Source of the DNA: Halobacteriales archaeon QS_3_64_16
GTDB lineage: Archaea; Halobacteriota; Halobacteria; Halobacteriales; Halococcaceae
Assembly (NCBI GenBank): GCA_003021705.1
Contig: PXRJ01000007.1
Location: 74,983 to 138,982 of the forward strand
DNA length: 64,000 bases
Reading direction: 5' to 3'
Shown piece after piece: positions 9,416 to 17,995 of this stretch (its first letter is position 1; each line of letters starts with the position of its first letter). The translations under genes were made by a program, and so were the position numbers. The notes below the pieces were generated by a model. That model was not told the origin of the DNA, made no database searches, and saw nothing but the letters and a program-made list of their open reading frames with translations.

Positions 9416-10573
9416 ATGGCATCGAAAGACGCAACCGAACGGGCGCTTCGGGAGTACCTCACGTCGGTGAAGGAGGACATGATGACCGGGGTCTCGTTTA
9501 TGATTCCCTTCGTGACGATCGGGGGGATCTTCCTGGCGCTGGGCTACGCCGCAGCGTCAGTCTTCGGCGACGTGGAGACGGTCTTCGAGGCGACAGGTAC
9601 TCTGGGATGGTTCCTCGCCCAGATCGGCGTCGCGGGACTGACGATCATGGTTCCCATCCTAGGGGCGTACATCGCCTATGCGATCGCCGATCGACCGGGG
9701 CTCGCGCCGGGATTCCTCTTGTCGTACATTATCCAGCAGGGCGATGTCCTCGTCGCCGCGGGGAACGTGATCGGTCTGTCGGGCGGTGAGGCCGGCGCGG
9801 GCTATCTCGGCGCGCTCGCTGCGGGCCTGCTCGCGGGTTACGTCGCGCGCTGGTTCAAACATCGTAGCGTGCCGGGGGTCATCAAGCCGATGATGCCGGT
9901 GTTGATCGTCCCCGTGCTCACGATGGCGGTGCTCTCACCGCTGGTGATCTTCGTGCTCGGAGTGCCGGTGGCGATCGCGAACGCCGGCCTGACGAGTTTC
10001 TTGACGAGCTTGCAGGGTGGTCAGGCGCTTCTAGTCGGGGCGATCCTTGGCGGGATGATGGCCTTCGACATGGGTGGGCCGATCAACAAGGTCGCGTACG
10101 TCTTCGCGGTCGGATTGATTACCGAGGGGATCTACGAGCCGATGGCCGCGGTGATGATCGGGGGGATGATCCCGCCGCTCGGCCTCGCGCTGTCGAACTT
10201 CGTCTCACCCCAGAAATACACCGCCGAGATGTACGAGAACGGCAAAAGCGCCGTGCCGCTCGGACTATCCTTTATCACCGAGGGCGCGATCCCCTACGGC
10301 GCGGCCGACCCCCTACGGGTGATCCCGGCGATCATCGCGGGTAGTGCGGCCGGCGGCGCGGCCTCAATGGCGCTTGGGGTCTCGATGCCCGCCCCCCACG
10401 GTGGGATCTTCGTCGTTCCGCTGTCGAACCAGCCCGTCGGATTCCTCGGAGCAATCGCGCTCGGGACGCTCGTGACCGCGGTACTCGCAACGTTACTAAA
10501 ACCGGACTTCGACGTGACGGTCGCCGATCTCGAACGGTCGGAGACGAGTACCCAAGGGACACCGGGCGACTGA
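9416..10573 (+). CDS. ptsC: PTS fructose-specific EIIC membrane component
   Basis: This 385-residue integral membrane protein is the sugar channel of the fructose phosphotransferase system. About nine to ten hydrophobic segments are visible, beginning FMIPFVTIGGIFLALGYAAAS. Family landmarks include GGMMAFDMGGPINKVAY and the re-entrant region FITEGAIPYGAADPLRV, which binds sugar. It contains only the C domain; B and A are separate genes downstream. ATG 9416 follows its own promoter, and the gene leads the ptsC-A-H-I-B operon. Confidence 0.95.
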   Translation: MASKDATERALREYLTSVKEDMMTGVSFMIPFVTIGGIFLALGYAAASVFGDVETVFEATGTLGWFLAQIGVAGLTIMVPILGAYIAYAIADRPGLAPGFLLSYIIQQGDVLVAAGNVIGLSGGEAGAGYLGALAAGLLAGYVARWFKHRSVPGVIKPMMPVLIVPVLTMAVLSPLVIFVLGVPVAIANAGLTSFLTSLQGGQALLVGAILGGMMAFDMGGPINKVAYVFAVGLITEGIYEPMAAVMIGGMIPPLGLALSNFVSPQKYTAEMYENGKSAVPLGLSFITEGAIPYGAADPLRVIPAIIAGSAAGGAASMALGVSMPAPHGGIFVVPLSNQPVGFLGAIALGTLVTAVLATLLKPDFDVTVADLERSETSTQGTPGD

Positions 10574-10683
10574 GACGGGCACGAAGCGACCGGGGGACGG
10601 AACCATGGGGGAACCGAACGACGAACACCGGAGCCGGGATAGCTTTAGGAGCCGTCCCGGTGGATGAGACAATACCATACAGC

Positions 10684-11145
10684 ATGGACTACGACATCGA
10701 CCGACTGCTACCGACCGAACAGATCTCGCTCGCCGAGCCACCAGCGAAAAAAGACGACGCGATTTCGTTCCTGCTCGATCTCGTCGTTGAGAACGACCGC
10801 GTAGACGATCGCGAGCGTGCACTAGAAGCACTCAGGGAGCGCGAGCGCGAGACCACCACCGGCGTCGGGAAGGGGATCGCGATCCCACACGCCCAGACCG
10901 GCGCGGTGAGCGAACCCTCCGTAGCCTTCTGTCGCTCGGAGGCGGGGCTGGACTTCGATTCTATGGACGAACAGCCCGCTCACCTGATCTTCGAGATCCT
11001 CGTCCCCGAGGGCGGCAGCGACGATCACCTCGAAATCCTGAGTTCGCTCTCGCGCTCGCTGATGCACGACGATGTACGTGAAGGGTTGTACGACGCCGAG
11101 AGTCCAGAGGAGGTTCAAGGAGTGCTCCGGGAGGCGATTTCCTGA
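10684..11145 (+). CDS. ptsA: PTS fructose-specific EIIA component
   Basis: This 153-residue cytoplasmic protein carries phosphate from HPr to EIIB. The phospho-accepting histidine is H69 in GIAIPHAQT, within the usual EIIA-fru/mtl fold, and the LIFEILVPEG and HLEILSSLSRSL elements follow. An in-frame GTG at 10660 exists, but ATG 10684 starts nearer the conserved N-terminus. The stop overlaps the ptsH start (TGATG). The gene lies about 110 bases after ptsC. Confidence 0.93.
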   Translation: MDYDIDRLLPTEQISLAEPPAKKDDAISFLLDLVVENDRVDDRERALEALRERERETTTGVGKGIAIPHAQTGAVSEPSVAFCRSEAGLDFDSMDEQPAHLIFEILVPEGGSDDHLEILSSLSRSLMHDDVREGLYDAESPEEVQGVLREAIS

Positions 11146-11486
11146 TGACAGAACGCGTGGTCGAAGTGGTCCCCGAAGCGGGGCTGCACGCCCGTCCGGC
11201 ATCCAAATTCGTCCAGACGGCGAACGAATACGACTGTGAGGTGCAGGTCGTCGCTCCGGATGGCGAGGGAAATCAGGAGGGCGAACCAGTAGACGCGAGC
11301 AGCATGCTCGGGGTCACGAGCCTCGGCGTCGGCCACGGCGAGCGGGTGAAGGTGATTGCCGACGGCGAGAACGCCGTGGACGCACTCGACGCTTTAGAAG
11401 AGGTACTCTCGACACCGGAAGCAGGCGACGAGGACAGTGAGAACGGCGAGGAAAGCGGTGGTGACGGGCCCGACGGGGAGGGATAG
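11145..11486 (+). CDS. ptsH: Phosphocarrier protein HPr
   Basis: HPr relays phosphate from enzyme I to EIIA. The active histidine is H15 in GLHARPASKF, and the second conserved region SSMLGVTSLGVGHG is present, although such archaeal systems lack an obvious HPr kinase here. The family core is about 85 residues; this protein has 113 because of a Glu/Gly/Asp-rich C-terminal tail typical of salt-adapted proteins. Start overlaps the ptsA stop, and ptsI begins four bases after its stop. Confidence 0.94.
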   Translation: MTERVVEVVPEAGLHARPASKFVQTANEYDCEVQVVAPDGEGNQEGEPVDASSMLGVTSLGVGHGERVKVIADGENAVDALDALEEVLSTPEAGDEDSENGEESGGDGPDGEG

Positions 11487-11489
11487 TTC

Positions 11490-13214
11490 GTGGGGGAACG
11501 TGAACTGGCGGGCGTCGGCGCGACGCCGCTTATGGGAATCGGCACGGCGAGGTGGTATCGCCCGGACGCCGACCTCGAACTCCTCGGCTTGGAGGACGAA
11601 AGCGGGTCCGATTCGGAACACGACCCCGGAGCCGAACGCGAGCGCTTCGAGCGTGCCCGTGAGCAAGCCCGTGAGGACTTAGAGGGCGAACGTGATCGGG
11701 CGCGCGAGCGGATCGGTGAGGAGGAATCCGAGATCCTCGGGGCTCACATCCAGTTCCTCGGCGACCCACAGATCGAGTCGGGCATAAGCGAGGGAATCAA
11801 GGAGGGCCATGGGGCCGAACATGCCGTGCAGCGAGCGTTCGAAGATCCCATTTCGCAGTTCGAGGGGATGGACGGCCGGATGGCCGAACGCGCCGACGAC
11901 CTCCGTGACGTTCGCGACCGCTTGCTGCGAGTCCTGCTCAACCGGGAGCGAACCGACCTTGGAAGCCTGCCGGAGGGAACGGTACTACTCGCCGACCGGC
12001 TGACACCGAGCGACACCGTACAACTCGACCCGGAGCAGGTGCGAGGTTTCGTGACCGCAACCGGGGGCCGGACCTCCCATGCGGCGATCTTCGCCCGGTC
12101 GCTCGCGATCCCAGCGGTGGTCGGGGTCGGAGACGCGCTCGCCGAGATCGAGGCGGGCGAGGAGATCGCAGTCGACGGCGAGGGCGAGCGGATAGTCGTC
12201 TCGCCGGAGGCGGCGACAAGAGAGCGAGTGGAGGGACGCGAGGCAGTCGAGATCCGCTCCGAACGCGCAAAGACCGCCGATGGGGAGGAAATCGAAATCG
12301 TGGCGAACGTCGGCCGGCCGACCGAGGTCGGGGGAGCCCTCGATCGGGGCGCGGACGGGATCGGTCTCTATCGAACGGAGTTCCTCTTTCTCGATCGGGA
12401 CGCACCACCTGGGGAAGACGAACAGCGCGAGACCTATGCGGACGCGCTCGATGCCTTCCCCGAGGGGCGGGTCGTGGTCCGAACGCTCGACGTCGGCGGG
12501 GACAAGCCGATCCCTTATCTCGACCTCCCCGAGGAGGAAAACCCCTTCTTAGGCGAGCGGGGGATCAGGCGATCGCTCGACCCCGATTCCCAGTTGTTCG
12601 AAACACAACTCCGCGCGCTGTGCCGGGCCGCCGGGAGCGACAAGGGTGAGCTGTGTGTGATGGTGCCCCTCGTCGCCGCGATCGAGGAGTTCGAGGACGC
12701 GAGAAAGCGATTCGAAGCCGTGCTCGCCGACCTCGATAGAAAGGGCGTCGAGCACGCCCGCCCGGCGTTCGGCGTCATGATCGAGACGCCCGCCGCGGCA
12801 CTGATGGCCGAGGAGTTGGCCGACCGGGCGGATTTCCTCTCGATCGGGACGAACGACCTGACACAGTACGTGATGGCCGCCGACCGCGGTAACGGACGGG
12901 TAGCGGGCCTGCACGACTCTCAGTATCCCGCCGTGTTGCGCGCGATTCGCCACACCGTTGAGGGAGCACGGGGCACCGATGCCTGGGTCGGGATGTGTGG
13001 CGAGATGGCCGGCGATCCCGCACTCACCGAACTCTTAGTAGGACTGGGACTGGACGAACTGAGCACGAGCGCCGTGACGATCCCCGAAGTGAAAGCCGAA
13101 GTGGAAGAAATCGATCGCGAGCGGGCGAGAGACCTCGCCGAGCGCGCGCTCGGTGCGAGCACGAGAGCGGAAGTAAGCGATATAGTAACCCGAAGCGAGG
13201 TACAGAACACATGA
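11490..13214 (+). CDS. ptsI: PTS enzyme I (phosphoenolpyruvate-protein phosphotransferase)
   Basis: Enzyme I takes phosphate from phosphoenolpyruvate and passes it to HPr. The 574-residue chain has the HPr-binding helical region (about 40-140), the phosphohistidine H197 in TGGRTSHAAIFA, and the C-terminal TIM barrel with GIGLYRTEFLF, MIETPAA, the SIGTNDLTQY signature and catalytic C503 in GMCGEMAGDP. All key residues are present. GTG 11490 is the first start after ptsH. The stop overlaps the ptsB ATG (ATGA). Confidence 0.96.
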   Translation: MGERELAGVGATPLMGIGTARWYRPDADLELLGLEDESGSDSEHDPGAERERFERAREQAREDLEGERDRARERIGEEESEILGAHIQFLGDPQIESGISEGIKEGHGAEHAVQRAFEDPISQFEGMDGRMAERADDLRDVRDRLLRVLLNRERTDLGSLPEGTVLLADRLTPSDTVQLDPEQVRGFVTATGGRTSHAAIFARSLAIPAVVGVGDALAEIEAGEEIAVDGEGERIVVSPEAATRERVEGREAVEIRSERAKTADGEEIEIVANVGRPTEVGGALDRGADGIGLYRTEFLFLDRDAPPGEDEQRETYADALDAFPEGRVVVRTLDVGGDKPIPYLDLPEEENPFLGERGIRRSLDPDSQLFETQLRALCRAAGSDKGELCVMVPLVAAIEEFEDARKRFEAVLADLDRKGVEHARPAFGVMIETPAAALMAEELADRADFLSIGTNDLTQYVMAADRGNGRVAGLHDSQYPAVLRAIRHTVEGARGTDAWVGMCGEMAGDPALTELLVGLGLDELSTSAVTIPEVKAEVEEIDRERARDLAERALGASTRAEVSDIVTRSEVQNT

Positions 13215-13783
13215 AACTCGTCGCCGTGACAGCCTGCCCGACCGGGATCGCCCACAGCCAGATGGCCGCCGAGAGCTTGGAGCAAACGGCCGAGAAAGAG
13301 GGCCACGAGATCACCGTCGAGATCCAGGGCGCGATGGGCGCGGAGAACGAACTGAGCAGTGAGGAAATCGCTGCGGCCGATGCGGCGATCGTCGCCGCGG
13401 ATACGTCGGTGAACCGGGATCGATTCGCGGACCTGCCGGTGGTGAAAGGCACTGTCAAAGACGGTATCAACGACCCCGAGAGTCTCTTCGAGCGCGCGCG
13501 GGAGGCCGCCAGCGAGGGAAGCGAGAGTACCGACGGCGAACGCGGGGCCGATGCGACGGACGCGGCGAGCGACGTCGATGCCGGCGGTGAGGCCGACGCC
13601 GCGAGTACCCGGGAACGATCCGGGGATGGTATCGACGCCGACGCCGCCTCGTCCACGCCAGAGAACGGCGAGACGAAACGCGACCTCGAAGCAAGCGCAC
13701 CCAGCGGCGACGTCGATCCCGACCAGGTCGGCGGCGACCCCCGAAAGGGACTGTTCGCGCGACTGCGACGGCTGCTCTCCTAA
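13211..13783 (+). CDS. ptsB: PTS fructose-specific EIIB with long C-terminal tail
   Basis: The first 100 residues are a fructose EIIB domain: C9 in VAVTACPTGIAHSQMA is the phosphocysteine and TVEIQGAMG follows. EIIB phosphorylates fructose as it crosses ptsC. Residues about 100-175 are a low-complexity Ala/Asp/Glu/Gly/Ser tail, and the last 15 (DPRKGLFARLRRLLS) form a basic amphipathic helix. A usual stand-alone EIIB is near 100-155 residues, so the tail is long. It is last in the operon, whereas Haloferax places ptsB nearer ptsC. Confidence 0.92.
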   Translation: MKLVAVTACPTGIAHSQMAAESLEQTAEKEGHEITVEIQGAMGAENELSSEEIAAADAAIVAADTSVNRDRFADLPVVKGTVKDGINDPESLFERAREAASEGSESTDGERGADATDAASDVDAGGEADAASTRERSGDGIDADAASSTPENGETKRDLEASAPSGDVDPDQVGGDPRKGLFARLRRLLS

Positions 13784-13864
13784 GTCTTCGAGCGGCGAAC
13801 AGCAACGTCCTCACTGAACGGAGGACTGCCGATTCTCGAGACGACGACCGAGTGACGTCCGTTC

Positions 13865-14953
13865 TCACCGATAGAGCACGTCGTGGCGTGCAATCGCTCC
13901 ATCGCCCTCGGGCGGTTCGACCTCGGTCCTCGGCCAGTCGCCGGTCGCGGTGAGGATCTCGATGCCGCCCTCGGTCACCAAGGCCGTGTCCTCGCTTTTC
14001 GCACCTTCTACCGTGGGGTTCCAGGCGTACGCCATCGGCAGTGCCACCGACTTCTCGCTCTCGGGCGTCGCGATCCACTCCCGGCCGGCATAGCCCGCCG
14101 CGCCGCCCTGGTGGTGGTGTTCCCATTCCCCGGGCCAGCCGACCGCGTCGTAGGCCTCCCGAATGGCTTCGAAGACCTCGCCCGCGGCGCCCGCTCGGTT
14201 CTCTCGGCTGGCGACGGTGCGGGTAGCGTCGAGCGCTGTGGCGTCGACGGTCCTCGCCGCGTCGTGGCGATCGGGAAGCCAATCGGGTGAGTCGAACGCG
14301 ACAGTACGAGTACAACTGGCGTGCAGGCCCTCGCGTTCTGCGGTCACCGAGACCAGGGCGTAGTCGCCCAGCACGGCGTCGGTCGGCGGGAAGTGGCGAT
14401 ACTTCGGCGCACGCTCGGCCCCACCGACGAGCATGACCGGGGCTGTGATGTCCCGTCGCGCGAACTCGCCCCGGAGCGAGGCGGCGAGTGCTCGCTCGGT
14501 CGTCGTCTCCCGGCAGTCCCGACAGGCCGCTTCGAGTACCGCCGCGGTGTCGGTGCCCAGATCGCGATACCGGCCGATATCGGCGTCGGTGAGGGGTTGG
14601 CGGAGCGCTCCGGGATCGACTCCCTCGAAGCCCGGCACCTCGACGTCGGCGGCGGCCGGCTGTGGACTCCGGTCGGCAAGGGCCGCCGCGAGGGAACTTT
14701 CGTACCACGGGAAGGTCGAAATCTCGATCTCGGCCGGGAGCTGTTCGTCGCCCAATCGGTCGGCTTCGATCGAGTTCGTGAGAACCGAGATCGACTCGCC
14801 GTCGTAGCCCGCCGCAGCTATGCCCACGCTTGCCTCGCGGTCGACGACGTTACTCCCGCCCGTGAGCCAGGTGAATGAGTTCGGCCGGGCGAACCACACC
14901 GCTTCGAGATCCCGCGTCGCGAGCAGCGAGTCGAGTCGGTCCCGTCGGTTCAT
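13865..14953 (-). CDS. M24-like (Xaa-Pro peptidase fold) protein, probably non-catalytic
   Basis: This 362-residue protein has the two-domain layout of M24 prolidases: an N-terminal creatinase-like domain (ARPNSFTWLTGGSNVV) and a C-terminal pita-bread domain with recognisable SCTRTVAFD, HHHQGGAAGY and SEDTALVTEGGIEILT. Positions that normally hold the two metal aspartates and the EP glutamate are Ser, Ser and Asn here, so the usual dimetal site seems lost. ATG 14953 is chosen because the domain starts promptly; ATG 15004 is an alternative. It is divergent from the TrmB-like regulator. Confidence 0.8.
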   Translation of the reverse strand: MNRRDRLDSLLATRDLEAVWFARPNSFTWLTGGSNVVDREASVGIAAAGYDGESISVLTNSIEADRLGDEQLPAEIEISTFPWYESSLAAALADRSPQPAAADVEVPGFEGVDPGALRQPLTDADIGRYRDLGTDTAAVLEAACRDCRETTTERALAASLRGEFARRDITAPVMLVGGAERAPKYRHFPPTDAVLGDYALVSVTAEREGLHASCTRTVAFDSPDWLPDRHDAARTVDATALDATRTVASRENRAGAAGEVFEAIREAYDAVGWPGEWEHHHQGGAAGYAGREWIATPESEKSVALPMAYAWNPTVEGAKSEDTALVTEGGIEILTATGDWPRTEVEPPEGDGAIARHDVLYR

Positions 14954-15103
14954 ATCGCGGCTCCGGCGTCCAGCCACATAGTCCTCGGCCTCGACGGAGC
15001 CCATCAATCTCCTTACTCGGGGTGGACCGTACGTCGGAAGGGGAGCCGGAGTACGACGGCCGGCTATCGGGTTCCGATCGGACCGAGATCGTCGAGCGAT
15101 CGG

Positions 15104-15119
15104 TACTCGGATCGAAGTA
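15104..15119. promoter_or_regulatory. TrmB-type binding box before trmB-like gene
   Basis: TACTC-N7-AGTA is a perfect reverse-orientation match to the TACT-N7/8-GAGTA box reported for Halobacterium TrmB. It lies 31-46 bases before the ATG of the TrmB-like gene and in the shared divergent region, consistent with autoregulation. Confidence 0.55.
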
Positions 15120-15149
15120 CTCATTGAACGGGCGGTCGTCGATCGGGCG

Positions 15150-16238
15150 ATGAGTTCCGACGATCCGCGCGCGGCGCTCGCGCGCGTCGGCGAGCGGTTC
15201 GATCTCAACGAGTACGAGATCAGCGCCTATCTCGCGGTGCTCGAAGCCGGCCAGCTCAGCGCCTCGGAGATCGCCGACCGAACGGAGATCCCCCAGCCCC
15301 GGGTCTACGATACGGTTCGCAGCCTCGCCGAGCGCGGCCTCCTCACCCTACAGGAGTCCCGGCCGATCCAGGTGCTCGCAGTCGACCCGGAGGAAGCCTT
15401 CGCCGACGCACATGACTCCCTCGAGGCACTGATTTCCGATCTCGAAGCGCGCTACACCGAACCAGCACGCGAGACGGGCGCGGTCTCGCTGATCAAATCC
15501 CGCTCGAGTATCCTCCGGTACGTCGAGGCGGTGATCGAGGCCGCCGACTACGAACTCGTGCTCTCGCTGACGCCCGCTCTCCTCAAGCGCTACGAGTCAG
15601 AACTCGCCGCCCGACGCGAGGCCGGCGTCACGATCGAGTTGCTCGTAACCCCCGCCGCCGAGGCACCGAGTACAGAGGAGTTCGAGTACCGCTCGGTCGC
15701 GACCCGGGCCCGGGCCCGCCGGGGGATCACAACGCCCGTGCTCGCGGTCGCCGACGGCAGTTATTCCACCTACGCCACCCAGGACGCCATCGCCTGGGAC
15801 GGCGATCGCTACGGCGTCGTGTTCAATCGCTCGGCACTCGGCTTTCTCCTCTCGGGGTTTTTCAATACGGTGCTCTGGACGACCGCCCAGCCCCTCGCCG
15901 AGAACGGTTTCGAAGAGCACTTTCCGCGGCGATACGCCTCGATCCGCCGGTGTGTCAAGGACCTCGCGCAGCACGACGCTCTGACCGAAGGTAATGGTAG
16001 CCTCACCGCGACAATCGAAGGGCGGGACATCCTGAGCGGCGAGTATCTGACCGTGAGCGGCAGGGTCGTCGGCGTGTCGCTCGCCTCGGACGAGCAGTCC
16101 GCCGCGCTCGAAATCGAGACCGACGAAGGAGAAAGAGACGGAGAGACCGTCAGCGTCGGCGGCCGGGTCGCCGCCCTAGAGGACGTCGAGGCCCACGAGA
16201 TCTACCTCGATCACGAGCCTACAGCCGACGGGAACTAA
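15150..16238 (+). CDS. trmB: TrmB-family sugar-sensing transcriptional regulator
   Basis: This 362-residue protein has an N-terminal winged helix (residues 15-75, ASEIADRTEIPQPRVYDTVRSL) and a large C-terminal effector domain like TrmB of Halobacterium, a regulator of glycolysis and gluconeogenesis. The neighbours (GapN-like dehydrogenase, pyruvate kinase, gluconate-dehydratase-like enzyme, fructose PTS) fit that role. A TACTC-N7-AGTA box lies just upstream and a one-mismatch box lies before the dehydratase. Orthology to TrmB is likely but other TrmB paralogues are common in haloarchaea. Confidence 0.82.
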   Translation: MSSDDPRAALARVGERFDLNEYEISAYLAVLEAGQLSASEIADRTEIPQPRVYDTVRSLAERGLLTLQESRPIQVLAVDPEEAFADAHDSLEALISDLEARYTEPARETGAVSLIKSRSSILRYVEAVIEAADYELVLSLTPALLKRYESELAARREAGVTIELLVTPAAEAPSTEEFEYRSVATRARARRGITTPVLAVADGSYSTYATQDAIAWDGDRYGVVFNRSALGFLLSGFFNTVLWTTAQPLAENGFEEHFPRRYASIRRCVKDLAQHDALTEGNGSLTATIEGRDILSGEYLTVSGRVVGVSLASDEQSAALEIETDEGERDGETVSVGGRVAALEDVEAHEIYLDHEPTADGN

Positions 16239-16448
16239 CGAACCCGAGCCGGCCCGACCACCGAACGACGGTGACGAAACGGGGTACCCGAATGGAACCG
16301 GACGCTGCCGAGTCCCGACTCTACCCTTCTCCTGGCCAATGTGCGCTCCAGCCAGTCGAGCAGCCGACTCGGTCCGTGTCTCGTGTTCTCACGTGTGTTT
16401 ATTTGGTTTCGAGTAAACTTCTTGTGCGTGGGACTCGTAGAGTAGGAC

Positions 16449-17882
16449 ATGGCTACAGCATCGCTACGGTTCGAGGGGAAGCCGTACGTCGGGGGGGAGT
16501 GGGTCGACTCCGAGAGCGTCATCGAAGTCGCGGATCTCGCTGAAGGGGGCGAGGTCTTCGCACGCGTCGACGCCGCGAGCGAACAGCAGGCCGAAGACGC
16601 GCTTCGAGCCGCGAGCGAGGTCCAGCGGACCATGCGCGAGACGACGATCCCCGAGCGGGTCGCCTGGCTCGAGGCGATCGCTACGGAGCTCGAAGACCGT
16701 AGAGAGGAGATCGCCCGGACGATCGTTAGGGAGGCCGGCAAGCCGATCTCCAGTGCACGAAGCGAGGTCGATTCGGGCGTCGAGCGGTTCCGCCGGGCGA
16801 TCGAGGAGGCCCGGGATCTGGGCGGGGAGTACATCGAGGGGACGACGAGCGGCCACGAGGGCTGGGAGGCGTTCGTCGAGCGCGAACCAGTGGGGACAGT
16901 CCTCTCGATCGCGCCTTACAACTACCCGCTGATGACGACGGCGCTGCACGTCGCGCCCGCGCTCGCGGCCGGCAATTGTGTACTCCTCAAACCCGCGAGC
17001 GCGACCCCGGCGACCGCCGCGATCCTCGCGGAAGTCATCGCCGAGACCGACGTGCCCGACGGCGCGTTCAACTTCGTGCCCGGCCACGCGAGCGAGATCG
17101 GCGACCTGCTGTCGGGCTCGGATCTCGTGGACGCGATCGTGATGACCGGTTCATCCGGCGCGGGCAAACACGTCGCCCGTGAGAGCGGGATGGTGAACCT
17201 GCTCATGGAGCTGGGCGGGAACGCTCCCGCAGTGATCTTTCCCGACGCCGACCTGGAGAGCGCGGCGGCGGCCTGTGCCAAGGGGAGCCTGAAGTACGCC
17301 GGCCAGCGGTGTTCGGCGGTAAGCCGGGTACTCGCTCACGAGGCGGTCCACAACGAGGTAGTCGAGCGGATCGACGGCGAGATGGACGACTGGCAGCTCG
17401 GCGAGCTGTTCGACGAGAACACTGCAGTAGGGCCGCTCATCTCCGAGGACCAAGCCGACTGGGTCGAGGAACTCATCGAGGACGCCTTGGGGAAGGGAGC
17501 GGATCTCGTGCGCGGCGGCGAGCGCGATGGTCGGGCCATCGAGCCGACGCTGCTCGCGAACGTCCCACGAGACGCCCGGATCGTCCACGAGGAGCAGTTC
17601 GGCCCGGTCGTCGCGGTGAGTACGATCACCGGCGCCGAGGACGCCATCGAGCTCGCCAACGCGAGCGATCTGGCGCTCGACGGCGCGGTCTTTACCGCCG
17701 ATCACGATCGAGCGATGGCAGTCGCCGAGCGGATCGACGCGGGCGCGGTGCGGATCAACGGCGCACCCTCCCACGGGCTGGGTGACATCCCCTTCGGCGG
17801 GAACAAAGAGTCAGGTATCGGCCGCGAAGGACTGAGGTATAGCATCGAGCGCTTCGTCCGCGAGAAGAGCATCGTCCTCTGA
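16449..17882 (+). CDS. Aldehyde dehydrogenase, GapN-like (non-phosphorylating glyceraldehyde-3-phosphate dehydrogenase)
   Basis: This 477-residue NAD(P)-dependent aldehyde dehydrogenase has the Rossmann and substrate motifs SIAPYNYPL, the general-base Glu in LMELGGNAP and the catalytic Cys in YAGQRCSAVSR. Full length and intact. Proximity to pyruvate kinase, a TrmB regulator and PTS genes, and overall resemblance to archaeal GAPN-type enzymes, point to oxidation of glyceraldehyde-3-phosphate to 3-phosphoglycerate in lower glycolysis; succinate-semialdehyde or other substrates are possible. The start ATG 16449 follows about 210 bases of intergenic sequence that includes an AT-rich promoter-like segment near 16395-16420. 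Confidence 0.85.
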   Translation: MATASLRFEGKPYVGGEWVDSESVIEVADLAEGGEVFARVDAASEQQAEDALRAASEVQRTMRETTIPERVAWLEAIATELEDRREEIARTIVREAGKPISSARSEVDSGVERFRRAIEEARDLGGEYIEGTTSGHEGWEAFVEREPVGTVLSIAPYNYPLMTTALHVAPALAAGNCVLLKPASATPATAAILAEVIAETDVPDGAFNFVPGHASEIGDLLSGSDLVDAIVMTGSSGAGKHVARESGMVNLLMELGGNAPAVIFPDADLESAAAACAKGSLKYAGQRCSAVSRVLAHEAVHNEVVERIDGEMDDWQLGELFDENTAVGPLISEDQADWVEELIEDALGKGADLVRGGERDGRAIEPTLLANVPRDARIVHEEQFGPVVAVSTITGAEDAIELANASDLALDGAVFTADHDRAMAVAERIDAGAVRINGAPSHGLGDIPFGGNKESGIGREGLRYSIERFVREKSIVL

Positions 17883-17995
17883 GGCGGCCTGGGGTTCGAC
17901 GACCGGTCGCTACCGGCTCCCGATCGACGGGAGGACGACCGAATCGGTCGCGCGAACGTTCTTGTAACGCTGTGGTGAGATAACAAGCATCAGTT

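Noticed and set aside
7725..9434. 569-residue minus-strand reading frame
   Set aside because: It lies antisense to glpR and pfkB, whose domains are certain; high GC leaves the opposite strand open, and its translation shows no family motifs.
13467..14708. 413-residue minus-strand frame
   Set aside because: Arg-rich translation out of frame with the M24-like gene and ptsB; no motifs.
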